Positions 7,623-17,235 of a DNA stretch of 64,000 bases are shown here, piece by piece (positions within the stretch are counted from its first letter, which is position 1; every line of letters starts with the position of its first letter). The position numbers and the translations under genes are program-made. Source of the DNA: an uncultured Actinomycetes bacterium (GTDB lineage Bacteria > Actinomycetota > Actinomycetes > Nanopelagicales > Nanopelagicaceae); NCBI GenBank assembly GCA_937876245.1, contig CALEGP010000023.1:20106-84105 (forward strand), given 5' to 3'. The notes under the pieces were generated by a model. That model saw only the letters and a list, made by a program, of their open reading frames with translations. It searched no databases and was not told where the DNA came from.

Positions 7623-9080
7623 TTAGAATCTTAAAACTGCTTGAGTCTCACTGCCAACTCGCAATAATTGAATAGACCCCTTCAATTCATTCTCGGTAAG
7701 AGTCTTAACAATCTGCAGTCCAAGATTCGATGATGCTTCTAAATTAAAATCTAACGGTAGTCCAATTCCATCATCAATAATTTTTACTTCACAATTATTT
7801 GGAGTTCTTGCAACTTCAACTCGCAACTGATTTCCTGAGTTAGCTAACCCGTGCTCAAGGGAATTATGAATCAATTCAGTAATCACCAGAGCTAATGGGG
7901 TAGCGATTTGCGAATCGTAAGTTCCGAATGCCCCTATTTTTTTAACACTAATCTTGTGAGTGCTCAGTTCAATTGCATTATGAACTATTCGATCATAAAC
8001 CTCGTCAAAAGCTACTGACTCTGTACTGCTGTTCGAAAGAGTCTCATGAACGATTGCGATTGAAGCCACTCGTCGCACTGCCTCTTCAAGTGCCGCCTTA
8101 GCTGTTACATCCTCCACTCGCCTAGATTGCAGACGTAGAAGAGCAGAAACAGTCTGTAAGTTATTCTTAACTCGGTGATGAATTTCACGAATGGTTACAT
8201 CTTTTGTTACCAGAGCGCGATCACGACGGCGCAGTTCAGTCACGTCGTGGAGCAGAACAATTGCACCGATATGATCCTCGCCTGCTACTAACGGCATCAC
8301 CAGAAGATCGAGAATTCCACTTTCATTTTCAAATTCCTCACGCCGCAAGTTTCTTCCACTCATCATACTTCGCCAGGATTCATCTCTTGGAATACTCAAC
8401 TTTGGTTTAACGCTTTCAATGACATCACCGAGAATAAATCCCTCTAATTCTTCACTCCAACCCGTCCGATTGAATGCCGATCTTGCATTTGGGCTTGCAT
8501 ATGAAATCTGACCTATTGAATCTAGGCGAATTAATCCATCGCCAACACGAGGTGCCGATTCTGCTCGATAGAAACTATTTTGAATTGGAAAAGTTCCCTC
8601 AGCAACCATCTGGTAAATCTTGTGCGCAATTTCGCGATAATTTAACTCTAGTCGCGACGGTGAGCGCATTAAATCTGCATTTCTGTGTCTTGAAATTACA
8701 GCGATAACTCTCCCATTAAAGAACACTGGAACCGTCTCTTCTTTGATTAAAATCTCGTTTATGAGTTCGGCTTGCGAATCTCGATCAATATCACCGGTAG
8801 AAAGTGAACTATCTATCCTTGGGTTTTCTCCCCAATTGATTACATTTCCAATAACTTCGTGAGCGAAGACGGTGGCTGCAGTAGTTGGGCGAATATGTGA
8901 CATTGCGATATGACCATCTGGCCACGTTTGATAATTTTTCCGTATTGGAATCCAGAGAACTAAGTCTGCAAAAGATAAGTCTGAGAGCAGCTGCCATTCC
9001 GCTAAAAGCTCCATGAGCCTGGCGCTGTCTTCCTGGGTCAGTGCAGATTTCGATGCTATCAATTCTTGAACAGTTTGCAT
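7623..9080 (-). CDS. pdtaS: PdtaS-type sensor histidine kinase
   Basis: The product (485 residues from ATG 9080, after GGAGATTTTG) contains an N-terminal GAF-like sensing domain, a PAS domain (about 165-275), a HisKA_2 dimerisation domain with REIHHRVKNNLQT (phospho-acceptor His near residue 300) and a HATPase_c domain (ELIHNSLEHG, IDDGIGLP, SNLGLQIVKTL). PdtaS is a soluble kinase that phosphorylates the RNA-binding antiterminator PdtaR; no pdtaR is in this window. A TTG one codon upstream is the alternative start. Convergent to whiB1 as in mycobacteria. Confidence 0.92.
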   Translation of the reverse strand: MQTVQELIASKSALTQEDSARLMELLAEWQLLSDLSFADLVLWIPIRKNYQTWPDGHIAMSHIRPTTAATVFAHEVIGNVINWGENPRIDSSLSTGDIDRDSQAELINEILIKEETVPVFFNGRVIAVISRHRNADLMRSPSRLELNYREIAHKIYQMVAEGTFPIQNSFYRAESAPRVGDGLIRLDSIGQISYASPNARSAFNRTGWSEELEGFILGDVIESVKPKLSIPRDESWRSMMSGRNLRREEFENESGILDLLVMPLVAGEDHIGAIVLLHDVTELRRRDRALVTKDVTIREIHHRVKNNLQTVSALLRLQSRRVEDVTAKAALEEAVRRVASIAIVHETLSNSSTESVAFDEVYDRIVHNAIELSTHKISVKKIGAFGTYDSQIATPLALVITELIHNSLEHGLANSGNQLRVEVARTPNNCEVKIIDDGIGLPLDFNLEASSNLGLQIVKTLTENELKGSIQLLRVGSETQAVLRF

Positions 9081-9114
9081 CAAAATCTCCTATTCTTTTC
9101 CAGCAATTAGTTAA

Positions 9115-10155
9115 CTACATGTTTTCTTGAGCGATCCTACCAATCTCGGAGATTGCCTTGCTAAATGGATTCTGCCTCTTGCCAGGCTCTACTAACTCAG
9201 AGTTAACCCGCTCATTTACAGGCAAGATAAATGCCCTTTCGCCGTCAGACATCTTGCTAAACCGATTGGCCAGAGCTCGATCTTCTCGTGAATTTCCCGA
9301 CTGATTGAGAAGGTAGATGATTGGTAAGTTGCGTAGTAGGACTGGAAATTGCGTCATAAACTGTTCTAGCCGGATCAGGCTTAATCCATTTGATTTACAT
9401 AAATAAATTAGAGTCGTAGTTTCTTCCAGGGTTCGATTTATAAAACCTGCCTGCCACCTTCGATCATTAACTACCTCTTCCAGCGGAGGTAGCGCTCCTA
9501 GGTCAACGATAGAAATCCTGGATTGCTCACCAATTTTTATCTGGTTTGTTCGCTCTTGTGTCGCAATATTGACCAAACTCAACTTCTCACTATTTTTCCT
9601 CGATCTTCCAAGTAGATATTCCAGCGCTGGTGCCCTTATATCTGCATCATAAATATCCACCTCACTCTCGAAGGAAAGCAAGTTGGCAATATTTAGTGCG
9701 ATAGAGCTTCGACCAGGAGCACCGACTGTTCCAGTCACCGTGATTATGCAGGGCTTGAGAGTAATCGGATTTGGTTCATTTCTAGATATTGGATTCGCCG
9801 CCGACTTTTCAATATTATGGCTTTCAAAAATCAGGGGAAGTCGAAGTTGGCCCCTGATATAAGTCATTAATTTATGCGAGTTAGTCTCTACGTTATCTAG
9901 GCAAATGTGCGTGACTTTTGAATTCGCCAGTGAGTCCAGTTTTTCTCGGCTGAAATCTAGTAAGTCACTTTTATAGATAACGACAGTGCGTAGCGCGCCA
10001 TTTCTTGCCTCAAGATTTTTGATAAGTGAAGTCATATCAAGCGCCCGATAGATAATACTCCAACCCTGGCTAAACAACAGTTGGGAAACGAAATCCTCAC
10101 ACTCTGCCTCGCTAATAGCTGTAATGACTTGTAGTTGCGGAATTTCAGATTGCAT
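9115..10155 (-). CDS. cpaE: CpaE-like ParA/MinD family protein of the Tad system
   Basis: The protein of about 346 residues has a receiver-like N-terminal region and a MinD/ParA-type ATPase domain from about residue 130. The P-loop reads TGTVGAPGRSS, so the Walker A lysine is replaced by Arg; from memory, related actinobacterial CpaE-like proteins share GAPGR[ST]. The IYDADIRAP and VDLGALPP stretches are the Walker A' / B regions. CpaE proteins localise Tad pilus machinery. ATG 10155 overlaps the end of the cpaB-like gene by 11 bases; the longer frame uses TTG at 10170. It lies 28 kb from the tad operon. Confidence 0.8.
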   Translation of the reverse strand: MQSEIPQLQVITAISEAECEDFVSQLLFSQGWSIIYRALDMTSLIKNLEARNGALRTVVIYKSDLLDFSREKLDSLANSKVTHICLDNVETNSHKLMTYIRGQLRLPLIFESHNIEKSAANPISRNEPNPITLKPCIITVTGTVGAPGRSSIALNIANLLSFESEVDIYDADIRAPALEYLLGRSRKNSEKLSLVNIATQERTNQIKIGEQSRISIVDLGALPPLEEVVNDRRWQAGFINRTLEETTTLIYLCKSNGLSLIRLEQFMTQFPVLLRNLPIIYLLNQSGNSREDRALANRFSKMSDGERAFILPVNERVNSELVEPGKRQNPFSKAISEIGRIAQENM

Positions 10156-10783
10156 TTCTAACCACCACAATTCTTGAATTATTGATCGAGGATAGAAGAG
10201 AGATCACGTTTGGGCTCGGTATTTTGATGACAATTCCGATATCACCGCCCATGTCTTTTGACTTCGAATCGATGCTCTCAATAGTCACCGCCTCTGAAAT
10301 AAGTTCGGTACCTTTCAATTTTGCTAATGTTAATTCTGGTTTTGGCAGAGCATAAATATCTACCGTTTCGCCAGCAACCAGATCTATTGGGAGGTCATTG
10401 CGGGTAATTCGAAGCGGTACGCTCCGCAGATTCCCTCCTTGGAAATTTTCTGAAACTGCAGATGCCGGAATCAATTCGCCGCTATTTACCCGCTTTGTCA
10501 CTACGAAATTCACAATTTTTGACTTGATCGGTAGATATCTTGCAGATCCACCAGGTAGAAATACTTTTATCTCCTTCGCATTACTAGGGGTAATTCGATC
10601 TCCAGCAACTAAATCGCTGGCCGCTGACCAAACACCCACGGAGCGATTGGCCTTGCCGGTAATCCCTAGGGCTGCAATGAGGGAAAGAATCAATAACCCA
10701 ATCGCAAAATATGTTTTAGCTGTCGCTCGCTTTAACGCGCTCTCTTTGAGATTTTCAATATTTAGGTTCGTGTATTTTTTCAT
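10145..10783 (-). CDS. cpaB: SAF-domain protein, CpaB/RcpC-like
   Basis: This 212-residue protein has one N-terminal membrane helix (about 23-41) and a SAF domain behind it (VWSAASDLVAGDRITPSNAK to SGELIPASAVS, about 52-110), followed by a beta-rich region with DLVAGETVDIYALP. This is the layout of CpaB/RcpC, the periplasmic partner of Tad/Flp pilus machines. It starts a two-gene operon with the cpaE-like gene and diverges from the Rv3235-like gene over a 138-base spacer. Confidence 0.8.
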   Translation of the reverse strand: MKKYTNLNIENLKESALKRATAKTYFAIGLLILSLIAALGITGKANRSVGVWSAASDLVAGDRITPSNAKEIKVFLPGGSARYLPIKSKIVNFVVTKRVNSGELIPASAVSENFQGGNLRSVPLRITRNDLPIDLVAGETVDIYALPKPELTLAKLKGTELISEAVTIESIDSKSKDMGGDIGIVIKIPSPNVISLLSSINNSRIVVVRNAI

Positions 10784-10921
10784 TGGCTATTGATACAGAG
10801 GTATCTACTAGAGCCAAAAGCACAATCCACACAATTACCCAGCGTGACCCAATATTGGTTTATTTCAAAAATCATCCTTTAGGAGGAGGTCTCTGATCAC
10901 TATTCCCGCCAGAGTTCCCAG

Positions 10922-11464
10922 ATGATAAAAATAGAGAGCTCTTACCGAGTGCAAAATTATGAACAACCCGGATCACTTACCCCTTTGGATCAATCCCTCT
11001 GGGCCCACCCAATGCTCGCCTTATATGTAGAAGAGAAGAAAGCAGATCCCGTAGTGGTTCCTGCCAAGTTATATCTAGTTCCTACGCCAGAATATTTTGG
11101 TCGGGGCGTTGAGGATTACTCAGATCCGGATTTTCTGCCAACTCCCTCTCCACTTTCACAACTTCCTGATATCCAAGATTGGGTAACTAAATTTGCGTTG
11201 AGCGTCGTAGAAATCTGGGGTGGTCGTAGATCGGCCAACCAACTTGCCAGGTGGTGTCATAGGCAAGTTCATCAACAATTACTTCTAAAGTCCTCAGTGA
11301 TTAAGAGCGCTCCCAAGATTCGAAAAATTTATATTAGTCAGCCAATTGAAGGCGTTGCCGAAACTACCGTAACTCTTCGGATAGGCGATCGCGTGAGATC
11401 GCTAATACTTAGGTTTGAGGGCGTTGATAAGCGCTGGCTCTGCACCGAGTTGGTACTGCTTTAA
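10922..11464 (+). CDS. Rv3235 family protein of unknown function
   Basis: The 180-residue product has a variable, proline-rich N-terminal half and a conserved C-terminal half (WVTKFALSVVEIWGGRRSANQLARW, then RIGDRVRSLILRFEGVDKRWLCTELVLL) that matches the actinobacterial Rv3235/DUF6459-type family found next to secA. Function is unknown. A strong Shine-Dalgarno-like AGGAGGAGGT at 10881-10890 lies about 32 bases before the ATG, with no ordinary start codon closer, so either translation begins elsewhere or a mini-ORF intervenes. It converges on secA. Confidence 0.75.
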   Translation: MIKIESSYRVQNYEQPGSLTPLDQSLWAHPMLALYVEEKKADPVVVPAKLYLVPTPEYFGRGVEDYSDPDFLPTPSPLSQLPDIQDWVTKFALSVVEIWGGRRSANQLARWCHRQVHQQLLLKSSVIKSAPKIRKIYISQPIEGVAETTVTLRIGDRVRSLILRFEGVDKRWLCTELVLL

Positions 11465-11496
11465 AGAAGAATTGTCCTAAATCTACTTAGGGCTAA

Positions 11497-14172
11497 TTAA
11501 GCCGCCCCGTGGCATCGCTTGTATTTACGGCCCGAACCGCAAGGACATGGCGCATTACGTGAAGTACCGCCGGCAACAACCACTTTGCCATCTTCATCAG
11601 CCGCAGAATATTGAAGTTCATTTTTTGGTTTTATTGCTGGACTCAAGCCTTTAGCTTCAACTCCGCCAGAATCTTCTTCTACGCTAACTTCTACATTAAA
11701 GAGATAACCAACTAGCTCTTCCTTAATGGCATCCATCATGGCTGCGAATAAGTCATAACCCTCTTTTTGGTACTCGACGAGTGGGTCACGTTGCGCCATT
11801 GCGCGCAATCCAATTCCCTCTTGTAGATAATCCATCTCATAAAGATGTTCGCGCCATTTTCGATCTAGAACTGAAAGAAGAATCTTTCGTTCGAGTTCAC
11901 GCGTAACATCTGGAGTAAGCGCCTCTTCTCGCGCCTCATAAGCAGCTTCTACATCGGCTAGGACGCGATCAAGTATTAAGCCCTGATCTAATCCAGATCT
12001 CTCACCAACCTCCGCAACAAGAGCATCAACATCAAATGACATTGGATATAGCGCCTTAAGGGCAGTGAATAGAGTGTCCAGATCCCAATCTTCGCCAAAT
12101 CCTTCACTAGTAGCCGCTTCAACATAGGCACTGACCGTGTCAACTATAAAAGTTTTAACTTGTTCTTGGATGTCTGCGCCCTCTAAAACTTCACGACGTT
12201 CGCTATAGACAACTTCGCGTTGGCGATTCATTACATCGTCATACTTCAAAACATTTTTACGCATTTCAAAGTTAAGTGACTCAACCTGCGTTTGTGCTGA
12301 TCGGATGGCATTGGAAACCATCTTGGATTCAATTGGAACATCTTCGGCAACGCCAGCAGCACCGAGAAATCTCTCGATTATCCCTGAATTGAAGCGACGC
12401 ATCAGATCATCTTGAAGCGATAAATAGAAACGAGATTGTCCAGGATCGCCCTGACGCCCAGAGCGCCCACGCAACTGATTATCAATGCGCCTAGATTCAT
12501 GTCGCTCTGTACCAAGCACGTAAAGTCCACCAAGCTCAACGACAACTTCATGCTCCTTCGCGATGGCCGCTTTTTGCTTCGATAACTCCTCGCTCCATGC
12601 CGCTTCATACTCTTCAGGCGTTTCGACTGGGCTCAGGCCCCTTTGCTGTAGCTCGAAATCAGCCATGAATTCAGGATTTCCACCAAGCATGATGTCAGTT
12701 CCACGACCAGCCATATTTGTGGCTACGGTTACCGCGCCAACACAACCAGCTCGAGCAATAATGGATGCTTCACGTTCATGCTGCTTGGCATTTAGTACTT
12801 CGTGCGGAATCCCGCGCTTTTTTAGTAAGGCCGAGAGCTCTTCAGATTTTTCAACCGACACAGTTCCAACAAGTACCGGCTGGCCCTTTCGGTGATTTGC
12901 TGCAATATCTTCCGCTGCTGCAATAAATTTTGCCTGCTCAGTTTTGTAAATCAGATCTGCTTGATCCATGCGCTGCATTGGGCGATTCGTCGGGATTGGA
13001 ATTACGCCGAGTTTATATATCTGCATCAATTCTGAAGCTTCAGTCATCGCAGTTCCGGTCATTCCTGAGAGTCTCTTGTATAGCCGGAAATAGTTCTGCA
13101 GAGTAATGGTTGCCAGTGTCTGGTTTTCGTCCTGAATTTCTAGGCGTTCTTTAGCTTCCAAAGCTTGGTGTAGCCCTTCGTTGTATCTGCGGCCAGAAAG
13201 CATTCTTCCAGTGTGCTCATCCACAATAAGCAGCTCGCCATCCATTACAACATAATCTTTGTCACGCTTAAATAGTTCCTTGGCGCGAATCCCATTATTT
13301 AGATAACCAATCATTGGCGTATTTACCGACTCGTAGAGATTTTCGATTCCCAGCAACTCTTCTACTTTAGTTACGCCGAGCTCTAAAACACCAACTGTCC
13401 GCTTTTTTTCATCCACCTCATAATGAAGATCGCGATCTAGTTTTTGAACAATATTTGCAAATTCGACATACCATTTTGTTGGCTTGTCCGCGGGGCCACT
13501 GATAATTAAAGGCGTTCTCGCCTCATCAATTAAAATTGAGTCAGCTTCATCAATAATCGCAAAATTATGTTCGCGTTGTACACAATCTTCCAAGGTCCAG
13601 GCCATATTGTCTCTTAAATAATCGAAACCGAATTCATTATTAGTCCCATAAGTAATATCGGCTGCATAAGCATCGCGCCGTTCGGTGGGTGACATATTTG
13701 AAAGAATGACTCCAACTTTTAACCCAAGAAAACGGTGGATACGACCCATCCACTCACTATCGCGCTCTGCAAGATAATCATTAACGGTAACAACATGAAC
13801 GCCTTTGCCGGCAAGGGCGTTCAAATATGCAGGCAGCGTGGAAACAAGAGTCTTACCTTCTCCAGTACGCATCTCAGCGACATTCCCCTTGTGAAGTGCG
13901 GCTCCTCCCATAATCTGCACATCGTAGTGACGTTGCCCGAGCGTGCGCTTCGCCGCCTCACGAACAGTTGCAAAGCTCTCAGGCAAAATTTCATCGAGTG
14001 TTTTCCCAGCCGCTAATAGCTCCCTGAATTTAATTGTCTGTCCGCGCAATTGCTCATCAGTTAAAGCAGAAACTTCTGATTCAAAAATCAGCACTTCCTT
14101 GGCAATTTTTTCAAGTTGGCGAATGTGACGACCTTCTCCAGCACGCAAAATTCTGTCAATTAGCTGTGACAC
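11497..14172 (-). CDS. secA: preprotein translocase ATPase SecA
   Basis: The 891-residue ATPase drives proteins through SecYEG. Visible: Walker [10 protein letters not shown] near residue 100, Walker [20 protein letters not shown] near 205-223, the helicase motif [17 protein letters not shown], the preprotein-binding and helical scaffold regions, and the C-terminal zinc motif [18 protein letters not shown]. Length and order are those of SecA1. It lies downstream of comF with a 73-base gap; in mycobacteria an hpf gene sits in that gap. Confidence 0.98.
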   Translation of the reverse strand: MSQLIDRILRAGEGRHIRQLEKIAKEVLIFESEVSALTDEQLRGQTIKFRELLAAGKTLDEILPESFATVREAAKRTLGQRHYDVQIMGGAALHKGNVAEMRTGEGKTLVSTLPAYLNALAGKGVHVVTVNDYLAERDSEWMGRIHRFLGLKVGVILSNMSPTERRDAYAADITYGTNNEFGFDYLRDNMAWTLEDCVQREHNFAIIDEADSILIDEARTPLIISGPADKPTKWYVEFANIVQKLDRDLHYEVDEKKRTVGVLELGVTKVEELLGIENLYESVNTPMIGYLNNGIRAKELFKRDKDYVVMDGELLIVDEHTGRMLSGRRYNEGLHQALEAKERLEIQDENQTLATITLQNYFRLYKRLSGMTGTAMTEASELMQIYKLGVIPIPTNRPMQRMDQADLIYKTEQAKFIAAAEDIAANHRKGQPVLVGTVSVEKSEELSALLKKRGIPHEVLNAKQHEREASIIARAGCVGAVTVATNMAGRGTDIMLGGNPEFMADFELQQRGLSPVETPEEYEAAWSEELSKQKAAIAKEHEVVVELGGLYVLGTERHESRRIDNQLRGRSGRQGDPGQSRFYLSLQDDLMRRFNSGIIERFLGAAGVAEDVPIESKMVSNAIRSAQTQVESLNFEMRKNVLKYDDVMNRQREVVYSERREVLEGADIQEQVKTFIVDTVSAYVEAATSEGFGEDWDLDTLFTALKALYPMSFDVDALVAEVGERSGLDQGLILDRVLADVEAAYEAREEALTPDVTRELERKILLSVLDRKWREHLYEMDYLQEGIGLRAMAQRDPLVEYQKEGYDLFAAMMDAIKEELVGYLFNVEVSVEEDSGGVEAKGLSPAIKPKNELQYSAADEDGKVVVAGGTSRNAPCPCGSGRKYKRCHGAA

Positions 14173-14245
14173 ATCTCCTCTTTCATCCTGTTTCCCTGAG
14201 CCTTAAATAGCTCCACCTGGTTTCCACCATGGGTATAGGAGCATC

Positions 14246-14974
14246 TTAATGTGTAAATCCCATGCTTGCACATGATGCAATAACCCCATGAACACTTAAC
14301 CCGAGCCGAGAAAGCGCTGTATTTGCGGCCAGAACGGTCGCCCCAGTCGTGACTAGATCATCCACAATGAATAATCGTGCATTTGAATTCTTTAATTGGC
14401 GAATGGCCGTAAAGTACCTAGATCTAACTTCAAAGGCATCACTCATATTTAATTTTCTCTCAGTTAAATTTAGAGTGGATTGGTCGCTAATTTTTTTTGC
14501 ATGGTGCAAGCAATTCAAGACTTTGATATCTAAACCAATATTGAGTTTTATTAATTCCTTGACAAGTAATTCACTATGAGCGAATCCCCGAGATCTATTT
14601 GCTGCCCTGCGAGAAGGAATAGGTATGAGGGTAATTGATCTATTACCATTCAAAATGGCTGCATCGTAAAGAGCATGGCTCAGCGAAATGGCCAGAAGCT
14701 TGCGGGCGCGAATCTGATTGCTCTCCTTGGCAGCCAAAATAATGTGTGATGTGGTAGAAGAAAAACTTAATCCAGAAAATATCTTCAAATCACCCCGCAT
14801 CGATCGCGTTGCCTTCATTCCAAGGTTTCTCTGGCAAGTCCCACAGATTCCGATATTTTCAAATTCTCGAATCGAAGTTTCTCCATATTCATGGCCCCAA
14901 TCTTGCTTAAGACACAAGATGCAACTCTCTGAGAAAATTAGTGATGTCAGACTAGAGAGAAAAGCCACCTGCAA
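14246..14974 (-). CDS. comF: ComF family phosphoribosyltransferase-like protein
   Basis: This 242-residue protein has an N-terminal zinc-ribbon (CILC near 18-21 and CGTC near 44-47) and a C-terminal type I PRTase domain with the PRPP loop RLFIVDDLVTTGATVLAAN (about 197-215). ComF proteins act in DNA uptake in competent bacteria; in actinobacteria the role is undefined. It is placed between secA and mtrB as in mycobacteria (Rv3242c), except that lpqB and one further gene are absent. Confidence 0.9.
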   Translation of the reverse strand: MQVAFLSSLTSLIFSESCILCLKQDWGHEYGETSIREFENIGICGTCQRNLGMKATRSMRGDLKIFSGLSFSSTTSHIILAAKESNQIRARKLLAISLSHALYDAAILNGNRSITLIPIPSRRAANRSRGFAHSELLVKELIKLNIGLDIKVLNCLHHAKKISDQSTLNLTERKLNMSDAFEVRSRYFTAIRQLKNSNARLFIVDDLVTTGATVLAANTALSRLGLSVHGVIASCASMGFTH

Positions 14975-15025
14975 AGCATCCTTGAATTTATATTTACTTG
15001 CAGTGGCTTAAACTTTCTTGTGAAA

Positions 15026-16552
15026 TTACTCCGGCTGTGCAGAAATAGGCCTGCTGCGAATTGAGCCTCCAGCAAATTTCGGGATAGTTAAGACAAAGTG
15101 CGCTCCTCTTCCTCGTTCGCCCCAAACATCGATTTCTCCTTGGTGCAATTTTGCATCTTCTAGGGCAATAGATAGGCCCAGGCCGGTTCCGCCAGTTGAC
15201 CTTGCCCTTGAAGTATCTGCGCGCCAAAATCTCTCGAAGAGCAACTTCTTATCGGTATAGGTGAATCCAAGCCCATAATCCCGGACACCAATCGACACTT
15301 CGTTCTCGCTCTCTTTTATCTGTACTTCAATATTCTTTCCATCACGATGATCCATAGCATTAGATATCAAATTACGGAGAATTCGCTTAATCCTGCGTGG
15401 ATCAATGTCCACTATTACCGGAGTTATCGGGGCTAACAAGAGAATTATTCGGTCTTGGCTTGGGTGCACATAGTCGATTGTTTCCTTGACCAGAGCAGTT
15501 AAGTCAACCTCTCCTATCTCAAGTACTGCCGCTTGCGCGTCAAATCTGCTAACTTCAAGTAAATCCCTAAGTAGCGATTCAAATCGTTCAATCTGAGAAA
15601 CTAAGAGCTCTGCGCTTCGAGCAACCTTTGGTTCAAATATGTCCCGCGCTGAGTAGATGACCTGCGAGGCCATTCGAATAGTAGTCAGGGGTGTGCGAAG
15701 TTCATGGGAAACATCGGCCACGAATCGTTGTTGAAGTTTCGAAAGATTTTCCAGTCGCGAAATTTGTTGTTGCAAAGCAACTGCCATTTCGTTAAATGAA
15801 TAACCCAAGCGAGCAATCTCATCCTCGCCGTTTATATCCATGCGCAGTTCCAAATTTCCGGCTGTCAATTCCTCAGCCACTCGTGCTGCATCTCTGATTG
15901 GTGAAATTAGCCGCCTTAGGACGAAAAAGGTAATTATTCCGATTAAGAATGTAAGAGCAATTCCGGTTAGCCATAAATAATTAAGAATCAATGCCATCGT
16001 ACGCGTTTGCTGTTCTAAACTAAATAGAACATAAAACTCATAATTTCCGGCACCAGCAATTTTTAAAGTATGACCGACAACTATTGCGGGTTCATTTCTC
16101 CCATTAATATAACTTAACTTAGCTCGACCCCACTGAGTCGTATTTGAAATCTTAGTTTTTTTTCGAAAATCTTTCGGTATCGATGTAACTTCCAAAAAGT
16201 TAGATGCCCCACTAAACTTAAATCGTACTTTTGTCTTTGCAAAAGAAAAAATCGCAACTTCTCGGGCCGTGTTATCAAATGTTTTAGGAGGAACTGCCAA
16301 GATCTCGGCGAAGATGGATTTCAGTGCCGCCTTATCCTGATATTGTGAAAATGTTAATTGAAATTGGGCATTGCGAGCCGTTGACTGAGCATCAGATATA
16401 GATAAATTTAGTTTTTCGTCAAAAATTCCAGAAGAAATTTGAGTATAAAGAGCTGAACCAGCGAGATAAATTAGAATTATTGAGAGCAAAACAATGGTTC
16501 CGGTTACTCGAATTACTAGAGAAGTACGCCAAGCCTTAAATGGTGAGTTCAT
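15026..16552 (-). CDS. mtrB: MtrB-type membrane sensor histidine kinase
   Basis: The kinase has 508 residues: an N-terminal membrane helix (about 14-34), an extracytoplasmic sensor region, a second helix (about 188-210), a HAMP domain, the HisKA phospho-acceptor RFVADVSHELRTPLTTIRM (His near 280) and a HATPase_c domain (NLISNAMDH, VRDYGLGF, GTGLGLSIA). MtrB pairs with MtrA to control cell-wall hydrolase and division genes in actinobacteria. The start overlaps the end of mtrA by 4 bases. The accessory lipoprotein gene lpqB, normally next, is not here. Confidence 0.94.
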   Translation of the reverse strand: MNSPFKAWRTSLVIRVTGTIVLLSIILIYLAGSALYTQISSGIFDEKLNLSISDAQSTARNAQFQLTFSQYQDKAALKSIFAEILAVPPKTFDNTAREVAIFSFAKTKVRFKFSGASNFLEVTSIPKDFRKKTKISNTTQWGRAKLSYINGRNEPAIVVGHTLKIAGAGNYEFYVLFSLEQQTRTMALILNYLWLTGIALTFLIGIITFFVLRRLISPIRDAARVAEELTAGNLELRMDINGEDEIARLGYSFNEMAVALQQQISRLENLSKLQQRFVADVSHELRTPLTTIRMASQVIYSARDIFEPKVARSAELLVSQIERFESLLRDLLEVSRFDAQAAVLEIGEVDLTALVKETIDYVHPSQDRIILLLAPITPVIVDIDPRRIKRILRNLISNAMDHRDGKNIEVQIKESENEVSIGVRDYGLGFTYTDKKLLFERFWRADTSRARSTGGTGLGLSIALEDAKLHQGEIDVWGERGRGAHFVLTIPKFAGGSIRSRPISAQPE

Positions 16553-17235
16553 TGAAAACTTCCAGGAACTCCAGCCTTGTATCCGACCCCTCGTACCGTA
16601 AGAATTATGGCCGGATTTTCCGGGTCAATTTCCACTTTAGAGCGCAATCTTTGGATATGTACATTAACCAGGCGAGTATCTGTGGCAGGTCGATAGCCCC
16701 AAACTTGACTTAAAAGTTCTTCGCGGCTGAAAACTCGACCCGGCTCTTTAGCCAGTGCAACCAAGAGGTCGAATTCAAGGCGAGTAAGGGCAATAATCCG
16801 ACCATCTCTAATTATCGAATGTTCAATCTGATCGATAACAATATTTCCAATAGTGAGATCTGAATTTACTTCTCCTCCGCTTCGTCGCAATCGCACTTTC
16901 ATGCGGGCAACAAGCTCTGCAGGGTCGAATGGCTTGACCATATAGTCATCAGCTCCGGCTTCAAGCCCAGCTACGACATCCTGCTTGTCATCTTTCGCAG
17001 ATAACATCACGATAGGAACCATTGATTTTTCCCGAATCAATTTACAAACTTCGACTCCGCTTAATCCGGGAAGCATTACATCTAACAGTATTAAGTCAGG
17101 GTTTTGCGTACTAAATAGTGGCATAACCTCATCGCCTCGGTTTACTAAATCGACTTCATAGCCGGCGCCAGTCAGGACTATCCCGAGCATCTCGGCAAGA
17201 TCTAGGTCGTCATCAACGACCATGATCAAAGTCAT
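16549..17235 (-). CDS. mtrA: MtrA-type OmpR/PhoB response regulator
   Basis: The 228-residue regulator has a receiver domain with acidic pocket VVDDD (about 6-10), phospho-acceptor Asp52 in LILLDVMLPG, and conserved Lys in MVKPFDPAE, followed by a winged-helix DNA-binding domain ending RLRSKVEIDPENPAIILTVRG. It is the partner of MtrB, with which it overlaps by 4 bases, and begins exactly at the end of ahcY (one-base overlap), so the three genes form an operon. In Mycobacterium tmk lies between ahcY and mtrA; it is missing here. Confidence 0.96.
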   Translation of the reverse strand: MTLIMVVDDDLDLAEMLGIVLTGAGYEVDLVNRGDEVMPLFSTQNPDLILLDVMLPGLSGVEVCKLIREKSMVPIVMLSAKDDKQDVVAGLEAGADDYMVKPFDPAELVARMKVRLRRSGGEVNSDLTIGNIVIDQIEHSIIRDGRIIALTRLEFDLLVALAKEPGRVFSREELLSQVWGYRPATDTRLVNVHIQRLRSKVEIDPENPAIILTVRGVGYKAGVPGSFQ

